Source: Flavobacteriaceae bacterium UBA3611 (GTDB taxonomy: Bacteria; Bacteroidota; Bacteroidia; Flavobacteriales; Flavobacteriaceae). From it: a stretch of 64,000 bases of DNA. Positions 16,574 through 25,371 of this stretch are shown here, piece by piece. Position 1 is the first letter of the stretch. Every line of letters starts with the position of its first letter. The stretch covers positions 83,050 through 147,049 of the forward strand of contig DFLU01000007.1 in the NCBI GenBank assembly GCA_002375495.1. Direction: 5' to 3'. Position numbers and translations under genes: made by a program. The notes beneath the pieces are model-generated. The model was not told the origin of the DNA and searched no databases. It worked only from the letters and a program-made list of their open reading frames with translations.

Positions 16574-17196
16574 ACGATTGGCTGGTATACACCATCGGTT
16601 TCTTAGCACAGCTTTTATTTTCTGGCCGTTTGCTATTGCAATGGTTTCTTTCGGAAAAGAACAAACGGGTCATTACTCCATCTATATTTTGGAAACTGAG
16701 CCTCTTTGCCTCTTTTTTATTGTTTGTCTACGGATATGCCAGAAACGACTTTGCCATCATGTTGGGCCAATCACTTACCTATTACATCTACATAAGGAAC
16801 TTACAATGGCAAGGCGAATGGAAGAAATCGCCTAAATGGTTCCAACTATTTTTATTGGTCTTCCCTGTTTTTGTAGTGGTGTATTCGTACAACAATGGCG
16901 AATACGATCTGGACCAATTGTTTCGCAACGAAAGCATCCCGGTTTGGTTGCTGATTTTGGGCATTGTTTCACAGTTGATATTTACCCTACGCTTTGTATA
17001 CCAATGGCTCTATTCTGAAAAAACCAAGACATCACAACTACCCGTCGGTTTTTGGCGCATGAGTGTTCTTGGTGCTTCGCTTATATTAACCTACGCGATT
17101 TTTAGGAAAGATCCGGTGCTTTTTGTGGGCCATATCGCAGGACTCATTATTTACGTACGGAATATATTCATTTGGAAAAAACAAGCCAATGCGTAA
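16570..17196 (+). CDS. tandem LAB_N (lipid A biosynthesis N-terminal) domain membrane protein
   Basis: A 208-residue membrane protein made of two copies of the LAB_N domain. Copy one (about 5-78) includes LAQLLFSGRLLLQWFLSEK and YYIYIRNL. Copy two (about 128-202) includes VSQLIFTLRFVYQWLYSEK and LIIYVRNI. The shared pattern is Q-L-x-F-x-x-R-x-x-x-Q-W-x-x-SEK, then W-x-x-S and Y-x-RN. The start at 16570 overlaps the GT2 stop as ATGA; the upstream in-frame start at 16480 would run through the GT2 gene. It probably helps handle the lipid-linked sugar, as inferred from its neighbours. Confidence 0.88.
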   Translation: MNDWLVYTIGFLAQLLFSGRLLLQWFLSEKNKRVITPSIFWKLSLFASFLLFVYGYARNDFAIMLGQSLTYYIYIRNLQWQGEWKKSPKWFQLFLLVFPVFVVVYSYNNGEYDLDQLFRNESIPVWLLILGIVSQLIFTLRFVYQWLYSEKTKTSQLPVGFWRMSVLGASLILTYAIFRKDPVLFVGHIAGLIIYVRNIFIWKKQANA

Positions 17197-18823
17197 CCTA
17201 AAAAACAATCATATCCTGCTGCTCTGCATTGCGTGCATTGCTATTTTCTTTGTAAATCTAGATGCGCTTTTTGTGAACATCATGGAAGCACGAAATTTTG
17301 CTACAGCCCGCGAAATGCTAGACGATGGAAATTGGTTGCTCACTACGCTAAACGGTGAACCCCGTTATCAAAAACCACCCCTACCCACATGGCTTACAGC
17401 AATTTCTGGTGCTATTTTCGGGTTAAAAAGCCTAACCGCCATGCGTTTGCCAGCGGCGTTGGTCACCCTGCTTTTGGTGCTGACCACCTATACTTTCACC
17501 GTACGTTTCAGCAAGAATAGAACACTAGCGTTTGTAGGGTCGCTTATTCTGGCAACCTCGTTCTACATTGTGTTTTCTGGGCGAAATGGCCAATGGGATA
17601 TATTTACCCATGCGTTCATGATGGTATGTATCTATCAACTCTATATTTTCTTTACTTCGGAAACTGATAAATATCGGCACATCTTGATAGCCGCTTTGTT
17701 TTTTGGGGCTTCGTTTATGAGCAAAGGGCCCGTTTCTATGTATGCACTACTGCTGCCTTTCCTAATTTCCTTCGGAATTGTATTTAAATACAAAAAAATG
17801 AAACAACGCATCCTCCCGTTAGTGTTGTTTCTCATAGTTTCCGTTGCGCTCTCTGGTTGGTGGTATTGGTATACCTACACCTTCGATCCTGAGGCAGTGG
17901 CCGAAATTACCCGTCGTGAAACCAGTAATTGGACGGGTTACAACGTTCGACCCTTTTATTACTACTGGAGCTTTTTTACCCAAAGTGGGGTGTGGACCAT
18001 CCCCGCCTTTATCGGGCTGCTCTACCCCTATCTCAAAAATCGGGTGAGCGATAAAAAAGGATATTTGTTTACTTTTTTATGGACCATGGCTTCGGTGGTG
18101 CTGCTCTCTATCATTCCCGAAAAAAAGTCACGATACCTACTACCCGTGCTCATTCCTTTAGCTTTAAATACAGCATACTACATAGAATACCTTTTTCTGA
18201 AATTTAAAAAGTTGAAAGACAAACGGGAGACCATCCCAGTGTATTTCAATTTTGGGCTCATTGCGTGTATCGGTATGGTTTTTCCAATTGGGGGTTATTT
18301 TGTGTTGAAAGAGAACATAGACGGATATTGGGTCTGGTATATTTTGCTTTCAGTAAGCTTAGCGAGTGTAGGTATATTTATCTTCGGAAAATTGCTTCGG
18401 AAAAAGATACGTCCCGTTTTTTACGGGACCATCGTTTTTATTGCGGTGATCATGTGCTTTGGGATGCCTATGGCGAAGGCCCTTACCGTAAATCCTGAAT
18501 ACCGCTCCCTTTCAGAATTAAACAATTGGCAAGCCCAAAATAATGACATGCCTGTTTACGAATATTCCTATTTTACTCCTGAAATGATTTGGGACTACGG
18601 AAAACCCATCCCAGTGATTCTAAATTTTGGCACAGAACATTTACCCCAAGAACCAATTTTTGGTGTGCTGGTTTCTGAAGATGATGTAGATAATTTCAAA
18701 AAGAAATTTGAAGGGTATTCCATAGAAAAAGTGCAGCGTTACGACATGAACCCCAACGCACCGGGATCCCGCACACACCGACCAAGGTTATGGCGGGATT
18801 TGTATGTGGTTTTTAAGCGTTAA
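17189..18823 (+). CDS. ArnT-like glycosyltransferase (GT83/PMT family)
   Basis: A 544-residue integral membrane enzyme that would use the lipid-linked sugar to modify an envelope target. The N-terminal helix is followed by the periplasmic acceptor and donor loop MEARNFATAREMLDDGNWL and then PRYQKPPLPTWL (about 32-70), which carry the conserved acidic and 'KPPL' residues of ArnT. About ten to twelve further helices follow, then a soluble C-terminal part. The start at 17189 overlaps the LAB_N gene by 8 bases. It overlaps the convergent PAP2 gene by 11 bases. The substrate, perhaps lipid A or a glycan, cannot be told from sequence. Confidence 0.9.
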   Translation: MRNLKNNHILLLCIACIAIFFVNLDALFVNIMEARNFATAREMLDDGNWLLTTLNGEPRYQKPPLPTWLTAISGAIFGLKSLTAMRLPAALVTLLLVLTTYTFTVRFSKNRTLAFVGSLILATSFYIVFSGRNGQWDIFTHAFMMVCIYQLYIFFTSETDKYRHILIAALFFGASFMSKGPVSMYALLLPFLISFGIVFKYKKMKQRILPLVLFLIVSVALSGWWYWYTYTFDPEAVAEITRRETSNWTGYNVRPFYYYWSFFTQSGVWTIPAFIGLLYPYLKNRVSDKKGYLFTFLWTMASVVLLSIIPEKKSRYLLPVLIPLALNTAYYIEYLFLKFKKLKDKRETIPVYFNFGLIACIGMVFPIGGYFVLKENIDGYWVWYILLSVSLASVGIFIFGKLLRKKIRPVFYGTIVFIAVIMCFGMPMAKALTVNPEYRSLSELNNWQAQNNDMPVYEYSYFTPEMIWDYGKPIPVILNFGTEHLPQEPIFGVLVSEDDVDNFKKKFEGYSIEKVQRYDMNPNAPGSRTHRPRLWRDLYVVFKR

Positions 18824-19382
18824 ACTTACGCCTAGCTTGCTTTTGAAGTTTATAAAACCCCCACCCTAGCAATCCGCCAAAAAACATACCCGTGATAATG
18901 TCTAACGGATAGTGAACGCCTAGATAAATACGGCTGTACGCCGTCATCACTGCCCAAAAAAGCAACAGAAATGGCAAATACCTGTACCATTTTTGAAGTA
19001 GCAATCCGAGAAACACAGCAGCACCCATACTGCTGGCAGCGTGTGCCGAAAAATAGCCATAGCGGCCACAGCCATCTGCCACAAAACGCATCATATCTTG
19101 TAAAGCTTCAACACGGCAAGGTCTTGGCCGTTGAAACAATACATATTTAAATAAATTGGCCAATTGGTCGGTTGCCGTAATGAGCAACGCTGCCGTGATT
19201 ACAATAATGACCGTACCTCTTAGTTGATAGTGCTTATAAATTAAAAAAAGTAACACCACGTACAACGGGATTGAAGACCACTTTTCGGTAACAACACGCC
19301 AAAAACCATCCCAAGATTCGGTGCCCAGGTTGTTTAAGAACAAAAATAGTTCGGTGTCGTATTCGAGCAGTTGTTCAATCAT
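18813..19382 (-). CDS. PAP2-family phosphatase
   Basis: A 189-residue membrane phosphatase, likely acting on a lipid phosphate such as undecaprenyl pyrophosphate or lipid A. The three signature motifs are KYVLFQRPRP (C1), YFSAHAASS (C2; SAH in place of the more usual PSGH) and SRIYLGVHYPLD (C3), with about five membrane helices. Its 3' end overlaps the ArnT-like gene by 11 bases. The start overlaps the stop of the small gene at 19375 by 8 bases. Placement next to the sugar cassette suggests a role in envelope lipid turnover. Confidence 0.93.
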   Translation of the reverse strand: MIEQLLEYDTELFLFLNNLGTESWDGFWRVVTEKWSSIPLYVVLLFLIYKHYQLRGTVIIVITAALLITATDQLANLFKYVLFQRPRPCRVEALQDMMRFVADGCGRYGYFSAHAASSMGAAVFLGLLLQKWYRYLPFLLLFWAVMTAYSRIYLGVHYPLDIITGMFFGGLLGWGFYKLQKQARRKFNA

Positions 19383-19605
19383 CTCCGTAGCGCGCTACTT
19401 CCCGATCATAAAATTCGGTAGCTTCCTTGATGTAGTTTTCTGTTTCGGTCTCCAATTCCTTTTGATCGTGATTGTCAAATTCTTCCAACCACTCCACCTC
19501 ATCGTTTTCAAGGTTGATCACAAAGCGTGGAAATTCAGTATGAATCACAAAAATAGCAGTTGGATAATCGGTGTTATCGCCTAAAATATATTTCGGGAGC
19601 TCCAT
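19375..19605 (-). CDS. small acidic protein, function unknown
   Basis: A 76-residue acidic soluble protein with no signal peptide or membrane helix. The first half is predicted beta (YPTAIFVIHTEFPRFVINL); the second is an acidic helix (ELETETENYIKEATEFYDREV). It is translationally coupled to the PAP2 gene by an 8-base overlap, so it probably belongs to the same operon. No family was recognised with confidence, though such a protein pairs well with conserved flavobacterial orphans. Confidence 0.65.
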   Translation of the reverse strand: MELPKYILGDNTDYPTAIFVIHTEFPRFVINLENDEVEWLEEFDNHDQKELETETENYIKEATEFYDREVARYGDD

Positions 19606-19643
19606 AGGGTTGTGTTCAAAACGTTTTGGTAAAATTACATAAA

Positions 19644-21047
19644 TTAATCGGGTGGTGTTTCAGAAATAGGCACGGTCGGGTTCGCCTCGATCAATTTACG
19701 CGATAGAAAATGGAAACGCAATGAAAGCATGATACTAGATGCGGTTAATCCCGCCAATAGCCCAATCCAAATTCCTGAACTCCCATAATCTGATCGCATG
19801 CTCAGATACCACATCACAGGAAAGCCAATGAGCCAATACGCAATAAACGTAATCACCGTTGGAATTTTCACATCTTGCATTCCGCGTAATACGCCCAACG
19901 CCACGACTTGTACCGTATCGCTAATCTGAAAAATAGCCGCGATGAGCAGCAACTTTGCAGCAATCCTGGCCACTTGGAAGTTATCTGCAAATAGTAATTC
20001 GTTATCGTAATCTAAATATAGTTTGGGTAAAGCTTCATGAAACAACACAAAAATGATCGCAAAGACCACCGCAAGCAAGGTAGAGAGTACTAAAATAGAC
20101 AGCGCTATACGGCGCAATTCTAGAAAACGTTTCAATCCTTTTTGATTTCCCACTCGAATCATTGCCGCAACTCCAAATCCCATGGCTACCATAAAGGTCA
20201 TCGATGATACATTCAATGCGATTTGGTTGGCTGCCTGCGGATTCTTACCTAGAATTCCGGAGAGCCAAATAGCCGAGGTAAAAATGGCGACTTCAAAAAA
20301 CATTTGTAATGCAGACGGAAACCCCAATCCGAGTAGCTTTTTCAGCATTTGTTTTGAGAGCGTAAAGATTTTGATATTTCGCACATAGTCTCTTGCTTTG
20401 TAATGTTGCGACAACACATACCATAAATAAGCCACCATAATCACACGAGATGCCAAAGTTCCGATGGCTGCACCTACCACACCAAGGGCAGGCATACCAA
20501 ACTTTCCAAAAATAAAAATGTAGTTCAGGATAATATTCACCACATTGGCAGCAATGGTAGCATACATGGGGTATTTCGTAAGTGATAATCCGTCGCTAAA
20601 CTGTTTAAATCCTTGAAAAACAATCAACGGAATTAACGACACTGCCACCAAATTTAGATACGGCATGGCCAAGTCTACCACTTCTGGCGGTTGGTTCATG
20701 GCGTACATGATAGGTTTTGCTGTAAACACCATTAAAAACAATAGTATCCCCAGCACACTGCACAAAAAGAGCCCGTGTTTAAAAGCCGACTTACCCGATG
20801 CAAAGTTATTTTCGCCATCGGCTTCGGCTACCAAGGGGGTGATGGCTGTAGAAAAACCAATCCCTAGGCTCATCGCTATAAACATAAAGCTATTCCCCAA
20901 CGAGACGGCAGCCAATTCTGCAGTACCCAGCTGCCCCACCATGATGTTATCTACCAATTGCACCACCGTATGCCCCAACATCCCCAAAATAACTGGGGTG
21001 GCCAACTTGAAATTGTATTTAAACTCTTTGGTATACTGGCTAAGCAA
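19644..21047 (-). CDS. MATE family multidrug/organocation exporter
   Basis: A 467-residue antiporter of the NorM/MATE type, with twelve predicted membrane helices in two similar halves. It probably exports cationic drugs using sodium or proton gradients. The opening LATPVILGMLGHTVVQLVDNIMVGQLG and later GFPSALQMFFEVAIFTSAIWLSG carry the Pro and acidic residues typical of helices 1 and 7. Length is normal for the family. It appears to be transcribed alone, starting 38 bases after the small gene region at 19605 in the map order. Confidence 0.94.
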   Translation of the reverse strand: MLSQYTKEFKYNFKLATPVILGMLGHTVVQLVDNIMVGQLGTAELAAVSLGNSFMFIAMSLGIGFSTAITPLVAEADGENNFASGKSAFKHGLFLCSVLGILLFLMVFTAKPIMYAMNQPPEVVDLAMPYLNLVAVSLIPLIVFQGFKQFSDGLSLTKYPMYATIAANVVNIILNYIFIFGKFGMPALGVVGAAIGTLASRVIMVAYLWYVLSQHYKARDYVRNIKIFTLSKQMLKKLLGLGFPSALQMFFEVAIFTSAIWLSGILGKNPQAANQIALNVSSMTFMVAMGFGVAAMIRVGNQKGLKRFLELRRIALSILVLSTLLAVVFAIIFVLFHEALPKLYLDYDNELLFADNFQVARIAAKLLLIAAIFQISDTVQVVALGVLRGMQDVKIPTVITFIAYWLIGFPVMWYLSMRSDYGSSGIWIGLLAGLTASSIMLSLRFHFLSRKLIEANPTVPISETPPD

Positions 21048-21122
21048 GTTTGCGTACTTTTGGACAAAGTTAGAAAAACCATCCCTGAGAACGCAGGGCT
21101 TGCCCCGTTTTAATTATGCACC

Positions 21123-21461
21123 ATGGAAAACAGACGAAACAATCTCCGTATGTACCTCATCATAATCAGTATTGTCTGGTTTTTATCGTTATTTCCCGCA
21201 TTGTTCCTCGCCATGTTCTCGCCCATGATGTTCGATGCTCCCGGGGCAACAAGCAGTGCATGGACCATAGCTGTAGCTTCGGCATTACTAAGTTACCCCG
21301 TGGTTGTGGTGCTTATAATCATTTTATCATGGGTCTTTTTTGCCAAACAGAAACACAAGGCAGCCCTCATTTTAAGTTTGGTGCCTGCCGTATGGATTCT
21401 GTTGAACATAGTGTTGTGGGTGGCGATTGAAATTTTTTGTGACGGATCTTTTACCTGCTAA
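21123..21461 (+). CDS. small three-helix membrane protein, function unknown
   Basis: A 112-residue protein with three predicted membrane helices (about 10-32, 46-70, 80-102) separated by a short basic loop KQKHKA. No family was recognised. It overlaps the DUF1853 gene by about 35 bases if that gene starts at TTG 21427. It is divergent from the MATE exporter, which starts 75 bases away on the other strand. Confidence 0.65.
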   Translation: MENRRNNLRMYLIIISIVWFLSLFPALFLAMFSPMMFDAPGATSSAWTIAVASALLSYPVVVVLIIILSWVFFAKQKHKAALILSLVPAVWILLNIVLWVAIEIFCDGSFTC

Positions 21462-22263
21462 TTTGAAATCGAACCCACTCTCATATTTCTGCAATGCTCC
21501 CGAACTAGATGTTTCTTCGGAAACATTCTCGTTTAAGCCTTTTTCGGTGGTGAGCCTTGCTGCGGAAATTTCCGAAGTGAAGTTTCCGTCTGAAAAATTA
21601 TTGGGGAAACAAGCCGAGTTTCTCTTCGAACATGTGTTGAACCAATCTACAGCCTACCAACTTTTGGCTTCAAATGTACAGATACATGGTGAGGAAGAAA
21701 CTTTGGGAGAATTAGATTATTTGGTGCAAGACGCAAAAACGGAAGAAGTGCTGCACGTGGAGTTGGCTTGTAAATTTTATTTGCTCGACAAAGGTTTAGG
21801 TTCTGACTTGATACAGCAATGGATTGGCCCCAACCGAAAAGATCGACTGATTGACAAACTGGAAAAGCTAAAAAGCAAGCAATTCCCGATGCTCTTTGCG
21901 CCTGAAACAAAGGCCGTATTAGATTCGCTGGCCATTGCAGCGACCCACGTTGAACAACAACTCTGCTTAAAAGCATTTCTATTCCTTCCGAAAGGGGTAA
22001 AACGCAATGCACTGCCAGAAAATTTCCGCAAGTGCGTAGTAGGAACGTACATCACCCCATCTGAATTCACCGAACACCCTACCGCCCAATACGCTTTTCC
22101 GCAGAAAAAAGAATGGTTACTACCACCTGCACAACTCAGCAATTGGTATACGTACGAAGACGCCCTTGTGTATCTTAAAAAATGCATGCACGAACGGCGG
22201 TCGCCCTTGGTCTACAAAAAAACCGAAAGTGCCTTAGAAAAGTTTTTTGTGGTTTGGTGGTGA
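21427..22263 (+). CDS. DUF1853 family protein
   Basis: A 278-residue soluble protein matching DUF1853 (COG3782), a widespread family of unknown function. Features are the central EETLGELDYLVQDAKTEEVLHVELACKFYL, with its nuclease-like E...D...E.K pattern, and GPNRKDRLIDKL. That arrangement resembles the PD-(D/E)xK fold, which is an inference. The start is uncertain: TTG at 21427 (used here) or GTG at 21439. It overlaps the previous gene. Its stop abuts the stop of the convergent DUF2071 gene. Confidence 0.8.
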   Translation: MKFFVTDLLPANLKSNPLSYFCNAPELDVSSETFSFKPFSVVSLAAEISEVKFPSEKLLGKQAEFLFEHVLNQSTAYQLLASNVQIHGEEETLGELDYLVQDAKTEEVLHVELACKFYLLDKGLGSDLIQQWIGPNRKDRLIDKLEKLKSKQFPMLFAPETKAVLDSLAIAATHVEQQLCLKAFLFLPKGVKRNALPENFRKCVVGTYITPSEFTEHPTAQYAFPQKKEWLLPPAQLSNWYTYEDALVYLKKCMHERRSPLVYKKTESALEKFFVVWW

Positions 22264-22974
22264 TTAGCGAATCATTCGCTTTCCTTCTACGGTAATGGGA
22301 GAGCCTTCTGCCAATAGCACTGAGCGCGGTGCTGTGTGGTTTAGAAACCCGAAAGCTTCTCCATATTCTTTGGCAAAGTCGGCCTCAATATTGTAGTTTT
22401 TGACGTTGTAGGCGTTCCATTTTGGGTGGGTGACTTCGTACTCGGTAGTTTTGCGAGCGCCTGTTCTGTTGTAGCCCCAATAGTGCTCAGTGATAAATTC
22501 AGTTACTGAATTTTCTGGAATGGGTTGTGCCTCAGTTTCCGAAGTAACCGAAAAAGAAAACCAATCGCTCCCGTTTTTCCAGCGGTATTGTGTAAATAGT
22601 TCACCTTGCTCCTGCTTCCAAGTATGCTCCATTTTTCGCGTTTCATACTTTTCGTTATAGAGTGTATTTGCCACAAACGATATGGCGTGCTTGGGCACAA
22701 TTTCTTTTACAAACACCACGCCCCGCTTCCATTGGTCACCAGATCTATAACGTACGTAAAATCGTAAATTAACTTCTTCAAAATGTATGTGCCCCGGTAT
22801 TTTTAGGCCTAAAACCCTCGTATTTTTGAATAGGAAACCTACTAGACTTGCGTAACAAATTCCATTAAAGGTATCGAGTTCAGTTTTATAGGGAAGGTAC
22901 GGTTGTAACACCGCAGGATCTACTTCGTAGTTTGCCAATGCCAATCTGCGCCATTCTGCCGTGAGGAAGCTCAT
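22264..22974 (-). CDS. DUF2071 (YqjF-like) family protein
   Basis: A 236-residue protein of the DUF2071/YqjF family, beta-rich and soluble. Typical features are LPYKTELDTFNGICYASLVGF, FEEVNLRFYVRY and the repeated substitution-tolerant central strands. Function is unknown, although some members lie near stress genes. It begins 3 bases downstream of the M28 peptidase stop (22977), so the two are probably co-transcribed. Confidence 0.87.
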   Translation of the reverse strand: MSFLTAEWRRLALANYEVDPAVLQPYLPYKTELDTFNGICYASLVGFLFKNTRVLGLKIPGHIHFEEVNLRFYVRYRSGDQWKRGVVFVKEIVPKHAISFVANTLYNEKYETRKMEHTWKQEQGELFTQYRWKNGSDWFSFSVTSETEAQPIPENSVTEFITEHYWGYNRTGARKTTEYEVTHPKWNAYNVKNYNIEADFAKEYGEAFGFLNHTAPRSVLLAEGSPITVEGKRMIR

Positions 22975-22976
22975 AT

Positions 22977-24389
22977 TTAATTTTTTACTTCGCTCATTTC
23001 ATTCTTGATACCGTATTTATCTATCAAGTAAATTAAGCTTGTCATGGTAGCGGCTCCAAGTTCGAGTTCGCGTTTGTTCACTGCATCAAAAGTATCGTTG
23101 GCCGCGTGGTGATAATCGAAATACCGTTGCGAATCTGGACGCAATCCAGCAAGAACTACGGTGCCATCTTTAAGCGGACCAATATCTGCGCCACTTCCAC
23201 CCTGTTCAAAATAATGGATGAGATACGGTTTAAACAGTGGTTTCCAGCTTTCAATATGGGCAAAATTTTCATCGTCGGTATCAAATGAGAATCCACGTGG
23301 TGTAAATCCGCCAGCATCACTTTCTAAGGCAAAAATGTGTTTTTCTTTCTTCAAGGCTGCTTGTGCTGCGTATTCTCTTCCACCGCGCAAACCGTTTTCT
23401 TCATTCATAAACAGCACAACGCGAATGCTGTGTTTTGGTTTGTAGTTGGTTTCTTTCAGCAAACGCAATACTTCCATAGATTGTACACAACCCGCACCAT
23501 CGTCGTGCGAACCGTCACCGAGATCCCAAGAATCTAAATGGCCACCAACAATAATGTATTTATCTGGGTATACGCTTCCCTTTATTTCGCCAATCACGTT
23601 AAACGATTCTACGTCTTCGTGGGTTTTACAACTCTGCTTGAAGTAAAATTTCAGATCAGATTTAATTGCAAGAGCATTGCTGAGGTAATCGGCATCGTTC
23701 GTACTAATGGCACAGGCAGGAATTCGTTGCTCGGGAGGCGTATCACCATAGCTCATGGCACCAGTGTGCGGATAATCGTCTTGGCGTAGATTCATAGAAC
23801 GCACCACAATACCAACAGCGCCATATTTGGCAGCTTCCATGGCACCAGCATAGCGTTGATCTACACAACCACCATAGGCTTCAAACGTATGAATGAGGTT
23901 GGCTTGCATAGGGCGGTTATAAAACACTATTTTTCCTTCAATTTGGTCGCGACCATAGCGTTCAAGGTCTTCAAAGTTTTGAACTTCAATCACCTCCGCC
24001 TTTAACCCTGTTGCATTGGTGGGAACAGAACCGCCAAGGGCACAAATATTGACAACATTGGTCCTTCCTGGGGCGGTTTCGATATAGGCATATTCTTTAA
24101 ATCCGCGTGTCCATTTTGGCACCATCACAGGTTGTAACCATACTTTGTCAAGCCCAAGTTTATTGAGTTCTTTTTCGGTATAGCGAACGGCACGGTCTGC
24201 TTGTACAGAACCAGAAAGTCTACCGCCTATTTCGTTAGAGAGGTAGTCTAACCAATCGTAACTTTTACCGTTAAGCAGCGCCATATCGTAGATGTTTCGC
24301 AATTGGAGCGAGTCTGCCTGGTTCACCTTTTGGGCGAAGGCAGTATGTAAGGTAAAAACTGAAAAGAATGCAATGAGTATATGTTTCAT
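22977..24389 (-). CDS. secreted M28 family metallopeptidase
   Basis: A 470-residue zinc aminopeptidase or carboxypeptidase-Q-like enzyme, exported to the periplasm or outside. The signal peptide MKHILIAFFSVFTLHTAFAQ is at 1-20. A protease-associated domain (about 120-250) precedes the catalytic core: GGHLDSWD with His284 and Asp286, the second ligand in DDGAG, the catalytic NEENG, ESDAGG and a final His in YHHAANDTFD. The start at 24389 is chosen because the signal peptide begins there; the ATG at 24443 would add 18 non-signal residues. It precedes the DUF2071 gene by 2 bases. Confidence 0.94.
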   Translation of the reverse strand: MKHILIAFFSVFTLHTAFAQKVNQADSLQLRNIYDMALLNGKSYDWLDYLSNEIGGRLSGSVQADRAVRYTEKELNKLGLDKVWLQPVMVPKWTRGFKEYAYIETAPGRTNVVNICALGGSVPTNATGLKAEVIEVQNFEDLERYGRDQIEGKIVFYNRPMQANLIHTFEAYGGCVDQRYAGAMEAAKYGAVGIVVRSMNLRQDDYPHTGAMSYGDTPPEQRIPACAISTNDADYLSNALAIKSDLKFYFKQSCKTHEDVESFNVIGEIKGSVYPDKYIIVGGHLDSWDLGDGSHDDGAGCVQSMEVLRLLKETNYKPKHSIRVVLFMNEENGLRGGREYAAQAALKKEKHIFALESDAGGFTPRGFSFDTDDENFAHIESWKPLFKPYLIHYFEQGGSGADIGPLKDGTVVLAGLRPDSQRYFDYHHAANDTFDAVNKRELELGAATMTSLIYLIDKYGIKNEMSEVKN

Positions 24390-24490
24390 AATAGAAAAGT
24401 TCGCGATAGCTGTTTTTATAGTTAAGTTCTGTACCAATGGCACCGATAGAGAAACGATTAAATGTACTGATAATTACAGGAACTGACTTT

Positions 24491-25369
24491 TTATTCGTTT
24501 TGTAGTTGGTCTTTAAACTCTTGAAGACGTTCCTTCAAATCGGCATCTAATTCAGGTTCTTTTATATCGTTGTATTGTTTTAGTTCGTTTAAGAGAATGG
24601 ATGCCACCAGAAGTCTTGCTGCTGGTTTGTTATCGGCTGGTATGGCATACCATGGCGCATGGTCAAACGACGTCCTGTTTAGCACCTCTTGGTAACACTT
24701 CATGTACATGTCCCACAATTTGCGTTCTTTCAAATCGCCTGGCGAAAATTTCCAGCGTTTGTTGGGTTTGTCTAACCTTCGTAGGAGTCTATTTTTTTGT
24801 TCTTCTTTTGAAACATTCAAAAAGAATTTATAGATAAGTGTACCATTTTGTGCGATGGTTTTTTCAAAGGCATTGATTTGCTCAAATCTACGATCCCAGA
24901 AGGCTTCATTAATATCTTCTTTGGTATTTACATCAGGTAAATTTTCACCTAGGATATATTCGGGATGTACGCGTGTCACCAAGACATTTTCGTAATGGGT
25001 TCTGTTAAAAACGCCAAATTTACCTCGCGCGGGTAAGGCTATGTAATGTCTCCAAAGATAATCGTGATTTTTCTCCAATTCGGTAGGCACTTTAAAACTA
25101 TGCACCACAACACCACGGGCGTTAAAATCTTTGAATACTTCACGAATCAGGCTGTCCTTTCCCGCTGTATCCATTCCCTGTAAACAAACCAATACGGCGT
25201 ATTTCCCATGGGCGTACAGTGTATCTTGCAAATCGCCTAGCTTTTCGCGGGTATCTTCAAGCTCTTTTTCTAGTTTTTTCTTGGAAGCACCAAAATCTTC
25301 AAAGCTCTTAAAATCTGAAATTGCTACGGTTCCTTTTACTCGATATTCCGAATGGTTTATTGAATCCAT
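24491..25369 (-). CDS. ppk2: polyphosphate kinase 2 family protein
   Basis: A 292-residue PPK2 enzyme, which uses polyphosphate to phosphorylate a nucleoside mono- or diphosphate (or the reverse). Walker A LQGMDTAGKDS is at about 63-73. The helix motif HDYLWRHYIALPARGKFGVFNRTHYE holds the Arg and Trp residues of the lid and binding region, and QKNRLLRRLDKPNKRWKFSPGDL is also family-typical. It is single-domain. It starts 2 bases after the NtrC-like gene, so it is the last gene of an operon with an outer membrane protein and a response regulator, suggesting that phosphate or energy stress controls it. Confidence 0.95.
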   Translation of the reverse strand: MDSINHSEYRVKGTVAISDFKSFEDFGASKKKLEKELEDTREKLGDLQDTLYAHGKYAVLVCLQGMDTAGKDSLIREVFKDFNARGVVVHSFKVPTELEKNHDYLWRHYIALPARGKFGVFNRTHYENVLVTRVHPEYILGENLPDVNTKEDINEAFWDRRFEQINAFEKTIAQNGTLIYKFFLNVSKEEQKNRLLRRLDKPNKRWKFSPGDLKERKLWDMYMKCYQEVLNRTSFDHAPWYAIPADNKPAARLLVASILLNELKQYNDIKEPELDADLKERLQEFKDQLQNE

Positions 25370-25371
25370 AT

